Source of the DNA: Sphingomonadaceae bacterium
GTDB lineage: Bacteria > Pseudomonadota > Alphaproteobacteria > Sphingomonadales > Sphingomonadaceae
Assembly (NCBI GenBank): GCA_947463325.1
Contig: CANHQT010000002.1
Span: 1 to 64,000 of the forward strand
Direction: 5' to 3'
Length of the DNA: 64,000 nucleotides
Below the pieces are notes generated by a model. That model was not told where the DNA came from. It worked only from the letters and a program-made list of their open reading frames with translations, and ran no database searches. Each line of letters starts with the position of its first letter. The first letter of the stretch is position 1. This document shows, in pieces, positions 51,452-60,373 of this stretch. The translations under genes and the position numbers were made by a program.

Positions 51452-52720
51452 TCAGACTGGCGTGACCAACCCGATGACCGCACCGGTCATCAGGGAAGCA
51501 AGATTACCGCCGACCCAGCTTTTCATGCCCAATTGGGCCGCCTCGCTGCGCCGCTCGGGTGAGAGCGCCGCGATGGTCGAAACGATCAGGCCGACACTCG
51601 CCAGATTGGCGAAACCGCACAGCGCATAGGTGATGATCAGCAGGCTGCGCGCATCAAATGTCCCTGCCGGCAGTGCGGCAAGATCGAGATAGGCGACATA
51701 TTCATTGAGGATCGCCTTGGTGCCCATCAGCGCACCTGCTGCCGGCGCATCGCCCCAGGGCACACCGATGGCCCACATCAGCGGGGCGAATGCCCAGCCG
51801 AACAGGCGGCGCAGTGTCAGCGGCGCGCCATCGACCAGCGGTGCGAGAGCCAGCATCTGATCGACCAGATTGACCAGCGCAAAGACGACGATGATCACAC
51901 CGATCACCGCCAGCACCAGCTGCACACCCTCCATCGTGCCCCTGATGATCGCGTCGAAGCTGCCTTCATAGGCAAGATCCGGTTCGACTGCCTCCTGCGC
52001 TCCCTCGCCGTTCCACGGCACCATCAGCCGCGCGATGAGGAGCGCGGCGGGAAGCGAAATCAGCGAAGTAACAATCATGTGACCGACCGCATTGGGGACG
52101 GTTTCGGACAGGGTGGTCGCATAAAGCACCAGCACTGCGCCGGAAATGGTTGCCATGATCACGGTCATCACAGCGAATAGCTCGCCACGGCTCATCCGCG
52201 CGAACCAGGCGCGCAGCACCAGCGGGGATTCCACCACCCCGAGGAAGAATGTCGCCCCCGCGCCGAGGCCGACCACCCCGCTTACCCCCAATGTCCGGCG
52301 CAGGGCCCAGGATAGGCCGCGCACCATCGCCTTGAGTACGCCCCAGTGCCACAGCAGCGCCGACAGCGCGGAAAAGACGATGATCAGTGGCAGGATCTGA
52401 AAGGCGATGATGACCGGTTCCTGCGCGCCTTCGCGCAGCACAAAGGGGGTGGGTGCGCCGCCGGTGTAGCCGAACATATAGGATGATCCGACCAGCGTTG
52501 CCCGCTCGATCGCGGCGACACCCTGATTGGCGAAGCCGACCAGATGCCAGATCGCCGGCACCTGCGTTACCACTGCCGCCAGCGCGAGCTGGAGCAGCAA
52601 CGCGCCAGCTATCCATTTCCAGCCCGGCCGGACGCCCCGCGCTTCGGACAGGCCCCAAGCGATCATCAGCAGGAGCGCGATCCCGATCAGCCCCTGCACC
52701 TGTTGCATCACTGCAATCAT
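51452..52720 (-). CDS. Concentrative nucleoside transporter (NupC/CNT family)
   Basis: 422 aa with about 10 TM segments. Family motifs: YTGGAPTPFVLREG, FFLGVVESPLVLRAWFARMSRGELFAVMT, GTKAILNEYVAYLDLA and TYALCGFANLASVGLI. These match NupC-type proton or sodium symporters that import nucleosides. Upstream is a flavoprotein 6 nt away, downstream the CDP-alcohol enzyme; no nucleoside catabolic gene is adjacent. Confidence 0.95.
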   Translation of the reverse strand: MIAVMQQVQGLIGIALLLMIAWGLSEARGVRPGWKWIAGALLLQLALAAVVTQVPAIWHLVGFANQGVAAIERATLVGSSYMFGYTGGAPTPFVLREGAQEPVIIAFQILPLIIVFSALSALLWHWGVLKAMVRGLSWALRRTLGVSGVVGLGAGATFFLGVVESPLVLRAWFARMSRGELFAVMTVIMATISGAVLVLYATTLSETVPNAVGHMIVTSLISLPAALLIARLMVPWNGEGAQEAVEPDLAYEGSFDAIIRGTMEGVQLVLAVIGVIIVVFALVNLVDQMLALAPLVDGAPLTLRRLFGWAFAPLMWAIGVPWGDAPAAGALMGTKAILNEYVAYLDLAALPAGTFDARSLLIITYALCGFANLASVGLIVSTIAALSPERRSEAAQLGMKSWVGGNLASLMTGAVIGLVTPV

Positions 52721-52726
52721 CCCAGC

Positions 52727-54877
52727 CTAGCCCCGCCGCCAGTCGTGATAGCGTTCCACCCAGCGCAGCAGCGCTTCGGGTTTCCTCGCCTTCTTCCACT
52801 CGCCAGCCGCATATTTGTTGGCCTCTGCCATGGTGGGATAACTGTGGATGGTGCCGAGAATCTTGTTGAGGCCAATGCCCTGTTTCATCGCCAGCACATA
52901 TTCGGCGATGATCTCGCCCGCATGTTCGCCGGCGATGGTGACGCCGAGGATGCGATCCTTGCCCGGCGCGGTCAGCACTTTCACGAAGCCCGTGCGCGCG
53001 CTTTCGGTCACCGCCCGGTCGAGATGGTCGAGCGCGAAGCGCGTCACCTCATGCGCGATGCCCTTTTCCAGCGCTTCCTGCTCGTTCAGCCCCACGCGCG
53101 CGATTTCCGGATCGAGGAAGGTGACAGCGGGGATCACGCGGTAATCCGCCTTGAACCGACGGAACTGGCCGAACAGCGCATTGACGCTGGCGTACCAGGC
53201 CTGATGCGCCGCAACATGGGTATATTGATAGGGCCCGGCGACATCACCGCAGGCATAGATATTGGGATAAAGCGTGGCGAGATAGGCGTCCGTCTCCACT
53301 GTCCGTCCGGTGGCGATGCCCAGTTGCTCAAGGCCATATCCGCTGAGCCGCGCCTTGCGCCCGACCGCGACGATCAGCGCGTCATAGCTGATTGCCCGCT
53401 CGCCATCGGCAGTCGTCACGATAATGCGTTTGCCTGCCGCGCCACTTTCGCAGCGCAGCGCTGTCGCGCCGGTCAGCACGGTCACCCCGCTTGCGGTCAG
53501 CGCCTCCGCGGCGAGGGCGGAAACATCCGCATCCTCGCGCGGCAGCAGCCGTTCGCCCTGCTCGATCTGCGTTACCTCGGCGCCGAGCCGTGCAAAGGCC
53601 TGACCCAGTTCACAGCCGATCGGCCCGCCGCCAAGCACCGCGATGCGCCGCGGCATAGCGTCCATCTCCGCGAACGTCTCCCACAGCGTGTCGCTGGTGA
53701 CATAGCCGACCTCTTCCAGCCCCGGCAGGTCGGGAACGATCGGCGCTGCACCCGCCGCAATGATGATACTGCGCGTCGTCAGCCGCTGTGTGCCGCCGCC
53801 TTCAGCCGCGATCTCGACCGTCCAGGGGTCGATGATCGTCGCATAGCCTTTCACCACATCGACGCCCATGCCGGTGTAGCGCTCGACACTGTCGGCAGGC
53901 TCGATCGTTCTGATGATGTCATGCACCCGCGCCATCACGGCGCGGAATGAAAAGCCGGGCTCGGTGCCCGTCAGCCCATAGGCATCGGCATTACGCATCT
54001 GGTGGGCCAGCTTGGCCGATTTGATCAGCGCCTTGGATGGCACACAGCCATAGTTGAGGCAGTCGCCGCCCATCTTGGATGCTTCGACCAGCGTCACCCT
54101 GGCCTTCACTGTCGCCGCAATATAGCTGGAAACGAGGCCGGCCGCGCCCGCACCGATCACCACCAGATTGCGGTCGAACCGCTTCGGCTTCGTCCAGCGC
54201 GCATAGGCCCGGCGGCGCTTCAGCGCATTCATGATGCCGCGCCCCACCCAGGGTAGCAGACCCAATGCCGCGAACGACAGCAGCAGCGCAGGCGATGCAA
54301 TGTCGGACAGGTTGTCGATCCGCGCGAGCTGAGTTCCGGCATTCACATAGACGATGGTGCCGAGCAACATGCCGACCTGGCTGACCCAATAATAGGTCGC
54401 CGTCCTGATCGGGGTCAGCCCCATCAGCAGGTTGACGAGGAAGAAGGGGAAGACCGGCACCAACCTCAGGGAAAAGAGGTAGAAGGCCCCGTCGCGTTCG
54501 ACCCCTTCGTTGATCGCTTTCAGCCGGTCCCCAAATTTAGCCTGCACCCAGTCATGCAGCACCGTCCGGCTGGCAAGGAAGGCGAGTGTCGCCCCGATCG
54601 AGGAGGCGAAGGAGACAATGATTGTTCCCGTCACCAGCCCGAAGATCGCGCCCGCGGCCAGCGTCATGATCGCCGCACCCGGCAGCGACAGCGCAGTCAC
54701 AGCGATATAAACGAGGAAAAACAAGGCAATGACCAGCAAGGGGTTCGCCGCATAGCCTTCCGCAATCGCCGCCTGCTGCGCCTTCAGTGCATCCAGCGTC
54801 AGATACTGGCCGAGATCGAACAGGAAGAATGCGGCGATGGCGACCGCGAACAGCGTAATGATCAACAGACGGGGCAT
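52727..54877 (-). CDS. Fusion: VTT/TVP38-type membrane domain with mercuric-reductase-like flavoprotein
   Basis: 716 aa. Residues ~1-225 hold about five TM segments with the VTT/DedA motif (LSLPGAAIMTLAAGAIFG, LRLVPVFPFFLVNLLMG). From ~235 a pyridine nucleotide-disulfide oxidoreductase begins: VVIGAGAAGLVSS, redox pair GGDCLNYGCVPSKALIK, NAD motif AVLGGGPIGCELGQAF, FAD motif YACGDVAGPYQYTH, and a dimerisation domain at the end. The C-terminal catalytic cysteines of true MerA are absent, and HSYPTMAEA is seen instead. A membrane-tethered reductase is likely; substrate unknown. Confidence 0.9.
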   Translation of the reverse strand: MPRLLIITLFAVAIAAFFLFDLGQYLTLDALKAQQAAIAEGYAANPLLVIALFFLVYIAVTALSLPGAAIMTLAAGAIFGLVTGTIIVSFASSIGATLAFLASRTVLHDWVQAKFGDRLKAINEGVERDGAFYLFSLRLVPVFPFFLVNLLMGLTPIRTATYYWVSQVGMLLGTIVYVNAGTQLARIDNLSDIASPALLLSFAALGLLPWVGRGIMNALKRRRAYARWTKPKRFDRNLVVIGAGAAGLVSSYIAATVKARVTLVEASKMGGDCLNYGCVPSKALIKSAKLAHQMRNADAYGLTGTEPGFSFRAVMARVHDIIRTIEPADSVERYTGMGVDVVKGYATIIDPWTVEIAAEGGGTQRLTTRSIIIAAGAAPIVPDLPGLEEVGYVTSDTLWETFAEMDAMPRRIAVLGGGPIGCELGQAFARLGAEVTQIEQGERLLPREDADVSALAAEALTASGVTVLTGATALRCESGAAGKRIIVTTADGERAISYDALIVAVGRKARLSGYGLEQLGIATGRTVETDAYLATLYPNIYACGDVAGPYQYTHVAAHQAWYASVNALFGQFRRFKADYRVIPAVTFLDPEIARVGLNEQEALEKGIAHEVTRFALDHLDRAVTESARTGFVKVLTAPGKDRILGVTIAGEHAGEIIAEYVLAMKQGIGLNKILGTIHSYPTMAEANKYAAGEWKKARKPEALLRWVERYHDWRRG

Positions 54878-54967
54878 GCAGCTTTTCCGCTATCCTTTTC
54901 GCGGGTGGTCGGGCGCTTGTCGCAGTCTGGGGGGATAAGGCAAGGGCCGCTGGCCCCTGCGCCAGCT

Positions 54968-55909
54968 CTATCGGCCGGCCAGCACCGCACGATAATGGTC
55001 GAACAACGTTTCGCTCCCCGTCTCCGGCGTGCCCGCCGCATCATATTCGCCGCGAACCGGGTCGAAGAGGAGCATGGATTCGGTCGCGTAATAATGGCCG
55101 ATCCGGGCATATTCGGCCTTCGCGGAGAGGGGCGGCACCAACCGCGCCAGCAGGCCCAGCACCCGCGCCACCGCCAGCAACAGCCCCGGCGGCACGCTCT
55201 TGAACTGCGGGCGTTGCCCGGTCATCGCGAACAAGGCCTCGCCCTGCTCGCGCGGGGTGATGGCAGGGCCGGGTCCTCCGATAGGCAGGATACGGTCCCA
55301 TTTGGCGGGGTCAGAAAGGCAGGAGGCGAGAGTGGCGGCAAGGTCCGCATCGCTGATCGGCTTGCACGCCGTCAACCGCCCGTCCCCGAACAGCAGATAG
55401 GGCTTTCCGCTGCGCACCCGCGCAATCTGCCCGGACAATGATTTGAAGAATGCCGTCGGCCGCACGATCGAATGGCGCATGCCGGACGTGGTGAGGGCAG
55501 CCTCAAACGCCAGCTTGGCATGCTGAAAGGCAAGCCGCGGTCGCTGCACACAGATGGCGGACAGCAGCACAAAATGCTGCGCGCCTGCGCCCTGCGCTGC
55601 CGCCAGCAGGTTCATATTCGCCTGATAATCGACCGCCCAGGCATCTGCCGCCACCCCGGTCCGCGATGCGATGCACGAAATGACGGCTTCCGCCCGCATG
55701 TCCCGCATGATTGCGTAAAGCGCATCCGCATCAGCCAGATCGACCGACCGCACCTCGGTTCCGTCCAAAGCCAGTCCAGAGCCCGACCGCGCCAGCGCCG
55801 TAACCCGATGCCCCGCCGCGATCAGCGCCGCCACGGTCGCGCTGCCAATCGTGCCGGATGCCCCCGCGACGATGACGTGCATGGGGGATGAAGTTGGGGC
55901 AGGCGTCAT
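54968..55909 (-). CDS. NAD(P)H-binding protein, BciA-like (divinyl chlorophyllide 8-vinyl reductase family)
   Basis: 313 aa. N-terminal GASGTIGSATVAALIAAGHRV. The later stretch FQHAKLAFEAALTTSG and IVRPTAFFKSLSGQIARV, then GKPYLLFGDGRLTACKPISDADLA, is what I know from BciA-type 8-vinyl reductases. No photosynthesis genes are in the window. The organism may be a phototrophic sphingomonad, or the protein may serve another reduction. Separated from the VTT-flavoprotein by 90 bp. Confidence 0.75.
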   Translation of the reverse strand: MTPAPTSSPMHVIVAGASGTIGSATVAALIAAGHRVTALARSGSGLALDGTEVRSVDLADADALYAIMRDMRAEAVISCIASRTGVAADAWAVDYQANMNLLAAAQGAGAQHFVLLSAICVQRPRLAFQHAKLAFEAALTTSGMRHSIVRPTAFFKSLSGQIARVRSGKPYLLFGDGRLTACKPISDADLAATLASCLSDPAKWDRILPIGGPGPAITPREQGEALFAMTGQRPQFKSVPPGLLLAVARVLGLLARLVPPLSAKAEYARIGHYYATESMLLFDPVRGEYDAAGTPETGSETLFDHYRAVLAGR

Positions 55910-55958
55910 GCCGCCAGCGTATCAAGCGACAGCCTGGTCGCAAAGAGCAGTCATGTCT

Positions 55959-56011
55959 GGAAAACTGGAGCGGGCGAAGGGATTCGAACCCTCGACCCCA
56001 ACCTTGGCAAG
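55959..56011. repeat. Left copy of 53-bp direct repeat (3' part of tRNA-Gly)
   Basis: Identical to 57063-57115. It holds the 3' part of tRNA-Gly(GCC), from anticodon loop to CCA, plus 7 nt downstream, then diverges. This is the usual left att of an element integrated in a tRNA 3' end. Confidence 0.9.
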
Positions 56012-56308
56012 TGACGGGGCGACAAGAAGCGACTTTTTTAACGTCTATTTTTAGACCTTATATAAATCCGTTTATGATCAATTTACGACGTTCGCCCTGT
56101 GCAGCCCCAGCAGACCCCAATTTGCAGCGCAGGAATTTTGTAGATTTTCGGTTGGAAAATTTTCTGAGTTTCCTCGGGGGTCTTAATGAAAACACATCCC
56201 GCCTAAACCTCGGTTACCGAAAGGCGAAAAGGGGACCCGTTTTGCCGCCATGCTTGACGGGCACCGTTGGCGCAGTAACGATTGTTCGAATTGATTAGGG
56301 GGTTGATT

Positions 56309-56704
56309 ATGAAGGTGAAGTTGTCGGTTTCCGTTGTTGCAGCATGTTCGGTTTTTGCGCTGGCAATGCCGACTGCGGCAAATGCCAGACCAGCAAGGTG
56401 CGAGATCGCAATGGTAGGATGGATGGGTCCCGACAGATATGTTGGTCCTTGTGATTTTGTGCCGGGAAGCAACGGATCATTTACATTGCGAGGACCCGAG
56501 GGAGGGTCCCTGATTGAATTCGTCGAAAGAGTACAAGTAGAGATCTTGAGACCAGGAGTCGCTCGCGCTCAAACTTTCGGTTTCCGTAACAGTGCAGATG
56601 CCTCGAACGAAGATCGAGGTAACTTGGGTCCATGGATTGTCCGTCGAGATACTAGAAATCCTGCGTGCTGGATTGGTGAGGATGTTAGGATTTGTGCTTT
56701 CTGA
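56309..56704 (+). CDS. Exported small protein of unknown function (relic-element cargo)
   Basis: 131 aa from ATG 56309, with AGGGGG upstream. Signal peptide MKVKLSVSVVAACSVFALAMPTAANA, then a compact domain with paired cysteines (CEIAM, GPCDF, PACWIGEDVRICAF). No family recognised. Less GC-rich than its surroundings. It is intact, unlike the neighbouring resolvase. Confidence 0.65.
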   Translation: MKVKLSVSVVAACSVFALAMPTAANARPARCEIAMVGWMGPDRYVGPCDFVPGSNGSFTLRGPEGGSLIEFVERVQVEILRPGVARAQTFGFRNSADASNEDRGNLGPWIVRRDTRNPACWIGEDVRICAF

Positions 56705-56824
56705 CAGTTTGCGGAGTGACTGACTCATCGGCCACCAGCGTAGCATTGTACGACTTGCCTCGGTTTAGTGGCCCATCGCTCCAAAACAGGTCATACTCTC
56801 CACCGTCACCCTTCGAACGGTGGA

Positions 56825-56973
56825 GAGTGACACACCAAACGGTTGGCGGTTGCCCGCATCGGCACGCCCTCGTCCAGCAAGGTCAGGATCGCCCCACGGT
56901 CAACCGACTTGGGGCGACCTTTGTATCGACCCTTCGGTTTCGAGGGGGTCTCAGCAGCGTCCAAGACACGGCC
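56825..56973 (-). pseudogene. C-terminal remnant of a serine resolvase/invertase
   Basis: On the minus strand the frame reads TPSKPKGRYKGRPKSVDRG, then ILTLLDEGVPMRATANRL, the typical resolvase linker and start of the Hin-type HTH. It ends there abruptly, and a stop codon precedes it, so only about 50 codons remain. It supports mobile origin of the 1.1-kb segment. Confidence 0.7.
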
Positions 56974-57062
56974 TCACAACCGACTAAACCGTTTATGGTC
57001 CGTCCATAGGTTTTTTGGAGGTCGCAGCGAAAGGAGTATCTTGCAACGCGCTATTTTCACTA

Positions 57063-57115
57063 GGAAAACTGGAGCGGGCGAAGGGATTCGAACCCTCGAC
57101 CCCAACCTTGGCAAG
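57063..57115. repeat. Right copy of 53-bp direct repeat
   Basis: Identical to 55959-56011; here it is part of the complete tRNA-Gly. Confidence 0.9.
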
Positions 57116-57144
57116 GTTGTGCTCTACCCCTGAGCTACGCCCGC
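57070..57144 (-). tRNA. tRNA-Gly (anticodon GCC)
   Basis: A complete 75-nt cloverleaf: acceptor GCGGGCG/CGCCCGC, D-arm GCTC...GAGC, anticodon stem-loop AACCT-TGCC-AAGGTT with anticodon GCC, T-arm GAGGG-TTCGAAT-CCCTT (last pair G-T), CCA encoded. Functional copy restored by the integrated element. Confidence 0.95.
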
Positions 57145-57372
57145 TCTGGCGTGTCGGAAAGACGGAAGGGAAAGCCTCCGCCGGGGACAGGAGCGGGCCA
57201 ATAGCCGCGATGCCGGGGGGCGGCAAGGGGGAAAATGCGGCGATCCGCCCCCTCTTGCGAAAGCGTGCCCCGCCATGCGCTAAGGGTTTGCACAAGGCCG
57301 CCCAACCACCATATTGCAACTGGGCCGGCGCGCACGGGCGCCGATGTATAGCTATGGGGAAGGGACAGGCAC

Positions 57373-58296
57373 GTGGCCACGCTGGGATTGAGCGCAGAGG
57401 ATCAGGCGGAAGTCGCGCGGTTCCGTGCCGAGGTCGTCGAACCGTCGATGACCAATCTCGTCATCCTCGATTTCTGGGCCGAATGGTGCGGCCCGTGCAA
57501 GCAACTGACCCCGGTGCTGGAAAAGGTTGCGGCGGACTATGCCAGCAAGGGCGTGGTGCTCGCCAAGGTCAATGTCGATGAGCAGCGGTTCATCGCCGCT
57601 CAATTCCGTGTGCAATCCATCCCCACCGTCTATGCGATGTTCCAGGGCCAGCCGGTCGCTGACCTGACCAACGCGCGCACGGAATCGCAGCTGAAGGCGC
57701 TGCTCGATCAAATCCTGCGCCAGCTTCCCATCGAAAGCGCGGATGCCGCCGCCGAACAGCAGGTTGAACCCTTGCTGGCGATGGGCGAGGAAGTGCTCGC
57801 CGCGGGCGATGGCGAGCGCGCCGCGAGCATCTTTGCCCAGATTATCGAAATCGCGCCGACCAGCGCCCCCGCCCACGCCGGCCTCGTCCGGGCGTTGATT
57901 GCTGCCGGCCAGCTTGATGAAGCCGGCGAAGTGCTCGCCACCCTGCCGGAGGAGGTGGCAAAGGATGCCGCCATCGGTCAGGCGCGCTCGGGCTATGAGC
58001 TGGCACGCAATGCCCCCCCGGCGGAGGAATTGTCGGCGGAACTGGCCGCGCTCACCGCTGCGGTTGCGGCCGATCCTGACAATCATCAGGCACGGTTTGA
58101 TCTTGCCGCAGCACAGATTGCGGCGGGTCAGCGCGATGGCGCTGCGGATAATCTCCTCGCCATCATCGCTGCCGACCGTGGCTGGAACGAAGGGGCGGCG
58201 CGCGAACGGCTGCTCGCTCTGTTCGAAGCGGTGGGCCTGGAGGATGGCTGGGTGAAGGCACAGCGCCGCCGCCTGTCGGACATATTGTTCGGCTGA
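57373..58296 (+). CDS. Thioredoxin-TPR co-chaperone (CnoX/YbbN-like)
   Basis: 307 aa with GTG start. Thioredoxin domain ~1-115 with the full active site FWAEWCGPCKQL; then helical TPR-like repeats (ERAASIFAQIIEIAPTSAPAHAGLVRALIAAGQLDEAGEVLATL). This is the CnoX/YbbN layout, a holdase co-chaperone that links oxidative stress to GroEL/DnaK. Since CGPC is intact (E. coli CnoX is SQHC), thiol redox activity is retained. Coupled by TGATG with the next gene. Confidence 0.9.
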   Translation: MATLGLSAEDQAEVARFRAEVVEPSMTNLVILDFWAEWCGPCKQLTPVLEKVAADYASKGVVLAKVNVDEQRFIAAQFRVQSIPTVYAMFQGQPVADLTNARTESQLKALLDQILRQLPIESADAAAEQQVEPLLAMGEEVLAAGDGERAASIFAQIIEIAPTSAPAHAGLVRALIAAGQLDEAGEVLATLPEEVAKDAAIGQARSGYELARNAPPAEELSAELAALTAAVAADPDNHQARFDLAAAQIAAGQRDGAADNLLAIIAADRGWNEGAARERLLALFEAVGLEDGWVKAQRRRLSDILFG

Positions 58297-58937
58297 TGGG
58301 CCCCAAGCGCATCTCGATCTTTCCGCTTGGCGGCGCGCTGCTCTTTCCCGGGCTGCAACTGCCGCTGCACATTTTCGAGCCGCGCTATCGTGCGCTCGTC
58401 TCCGATGCGCTGGCGCGCGACCGGATGATCGGCATGATCCAGCCTCGCGAAGGCGATCCTGTCTCGCCGCCGCCCGGCTATCGCGGGCCGGAGCTGTTCG
58501 GCACCGGCTGCCTTGGCCGCATTGCGGATGTAGAGGCGCTGGAGGACGGGCGGTTCAATCTTATCCTCGAAGGGGTCGGCCTGTTTGCGCTGGTGCGTGA
58601 ACTCGATGTGACCACGCCCTTCCGCCAGATCGAAGGGATGATGCTGCCCGAGCGGGAGGATGATGTGCTCGCTGCGGTGGAGCGTGCCGCGCTCGAAAAT
58701 GAATCGAAACGCTTTGCCATCTGGCTTGGCTACCGCGTCGATTGGGACGGGGTCGGGCAACTGGACGATGCCACCTTCGTCAACGCCATCGCGCAGATCG
58801 CGCCGTTTGACATCGCATCCAAACAGGCGCTGCTCGAAGCGCCCGGCATTTCTGCGCGCGCCGAACTGCTCATGCAGATGATGCGTTTTGCCAGCACCCG
58901 CCGCGACCCGGACGATAACCGCGCGACGCTGCAGTAA
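58296..58937 (+). CDS. LON peptidase N-terminal (substrate-binding) domain protein
   Basis: 213 aa. The start ISIFPLGGALLFPGLQLPLHIFEPRYRALVSDAL is the classic LON substrate-binding fold; no ATPase or protease part follows. Stand-alone LON-N proteins are of unknown function and may present substrates to proteases. Overlap with the CnoX-like gene suggests a shared proteostasis role. Confidence 0.9.
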   Translation: MGPKRISIFPLGGALLFPGLQLPLHIFEPRYRALVSDALARDRMIGMIQPREGDPVSPPPGYRGPELFGTGCLGRIADVEALEDGRFNLILEGVGLFALVRELDVTTPFRQIEGMMLPEREDDVLAAVERAALENESKRFAIWLGYRVDWDGVGQLDDATFVNAIAQIAPFDIASKQALLEAPGISARAELLMQMMRFASTRRDPDDNRATLQ

Positions 58938-58940
58938 CGG

Positions 58941-60182
58941 TCAGACTGTTGTGCCGGCGAGCAGCCTCGGCAAATCGCCGCTCTCGCCGCGCGCTTCTGC
59001 CATGAAAAAGCTTTTGAGGAGGCCGCTGCGCTGCACGCCGGCGAGGCCGAAGCGCCGCACCGCGCTTGCCGCTGTTCCGGGGATACCGAACAGGCGGGTC
59101 AGCGCATCGGTCGCCACTGCGACGGACAGATTGTCGAGCCCGCGCCAGCGCTGATAGCGCTCCAGCAATTGGGCATCGCCCGCGTCGAGGCCCAGGCGCG
59201 CGCCGTCAACGATCACTTCGACAAGGCTGGCCACATCGCGCAAGCCCAGATTGAATCCCTGACCCGCGATCGGGTGGATGCCGTGCGCCGAATCTCCCAC
59301 CAGCGCCAGCCGCCGGTCGATGATCCGGGCGCTATGCTGGAAGGCGAGGGGGTAGAGCGCGCGCGGCGCAATTTCCTCAATATCGCCCAGGATGCCGCCC
59401 ATGCGCTTTATCAGCTCGGCCTTATATCCCCGGGCGCCAAGTTTCAGGAACGCCGGCGCGTCGCGCTCATGTGTCGACCAGACAAAGGCGCTGCGATGCC
59501 TCCCGTCGGGCAGATCATTCAGCGGCAGGATCGCGAACGGCCCTTCGGGGTAGAAAATTTCGTAGGCCACATTCTCGTGGCTTTCGGCATGGGCGAAGGC
59601 GCCGATCATCGCGCCATGCTGATAGGTCCAATGCGCCATGGGGATGCCCGCGGCGTCCCGCGTTGCCGATTTCCGTCCTTCGCACACCGCAAGCAACGGG
59701 GCCGAAAGGATGCTGCCGTCAGCCAGCGTCGCAGTGGCGCGATGCGCGTCGCGCTCGATCCCCGCCGTGATCACTGGGGCGCGCCAGTCGACCAGCGGCG
59801 ATGCGCGGACCGCCTCCGCCAAAGCCAGCCGCAGGCGGCGGTTCTCAAACATCAGGCCGAGATAGCCGTCATCGGGCGCGGGCGCGAAATCGAGCTCGCC
59901 CGGCTTCAGGCCATCGGACACCCAGATCCGCTCGATGCCGCAACCATGCCCTTCCAGATAGCGGTCGAGCCCGATCGCCTCGAACATTTTCCAGCTCGCG
60001 CTGGCGATGGCCGATGCGCGACCGTCAAATTCGGGTGCGATCGTCGTCACCGGATCGGCGGGATCGATGATGATGCTCGAAAGGCCATGCGCCGCGAGTG
60101 CGAGCGCCAATGTCTGGCCGACCAGGCCGCCACCGGAAATCAGCACATCGGCGCTGGCATTGCGGGGCTGGGCAGGGGGCAT
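58941..60182 (-). CDS. UbiH/COQ6-family FAD monooxygenase
   Basis: 413 aa from MPPAQPRNASADVLISGGG; the ORF track's extra 66 residues are upstream noise. FAD motif ISGGGLVGQTLALALA, and the late motif LVGDSAHGIHPIAGQGFNLGLRDV, typical of UbiH/UbiF/VisC hydroxylases in ubiquinone synthesis. Which ring position it acts on (UbiH, UbiF or UbiI) cannot be told. Converges with the LON-domain gene with 3 nt between. Confidence 0.9.
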   Translation of the reverse strand: MPPAQPRNASADVLISGGGLVGQTLALALAAHGLSSIIIDPADPVTTIAPEFDGRASAIASASWKMFEAIGLDRYLEGHGCGIERIWVSDGLKPGELDFAPAPDDGYLGLMFENRRLRLALAEAVRASPLVDWRAPVITAGIERDAHRATATLADGSILSAPLLAVCEGRKSATRDAAGIPMAHWTYQHGAMIGAFAHAESHENVAYEIFYPEGPFAILPLNDLPDGRHRSAFVWSTHERDAPAFLKLGARGYKAELIKRMGGILGDIEEIAPRALYPLAFQHSARIIDRRLALVGDSAHGIHPIAGQGFNLGLRDVASLVEVIVDGARLGLDAGDAQLLERYQRWRGLDNLSVAVATDALTRLFGIPGTAASAVRRFGLAGVQRSGLLKSFFMAEARGESGDLPRLLAGTTV

Positions 60183-60373
60183 GATGTTGCGACTCCGGAT
60201 CGGTGCTTGGCCCCTAGATAGGCCGCGCGGCACGCTTTTGCCATGTCTCGCTTGCGACTGTCTGCCGCACCTTGCTTGACGGCGAGTCGCACGCGCGGGC
60301 ATAGTGTTCTGGCGGGGTGAAGCAGGCGAAACATATCGTCTTTGTGCTCCGCCCGGATCAAGGCAATTCATTG

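Larger units (their letters stand above)
55959..57062. mobile_element. 1.1-kb relic element integrated at tRNA-Gly
   Basis: Bounded by the 53-bp repeats. It contains one exported-protein gene and a decayed resolvase C-terminus, with no intact integrase. The spaces 56012-56308 and 56705-56824 show no further gene. Confidence 0.75.

Noticed and set aside
52544-53950. 468-aa plus-strand ORF opposite the VTT-flavoprotein
   Set aside because: Antisense shadow; the minus-strand frame holds all redox and nucleotide motifs.
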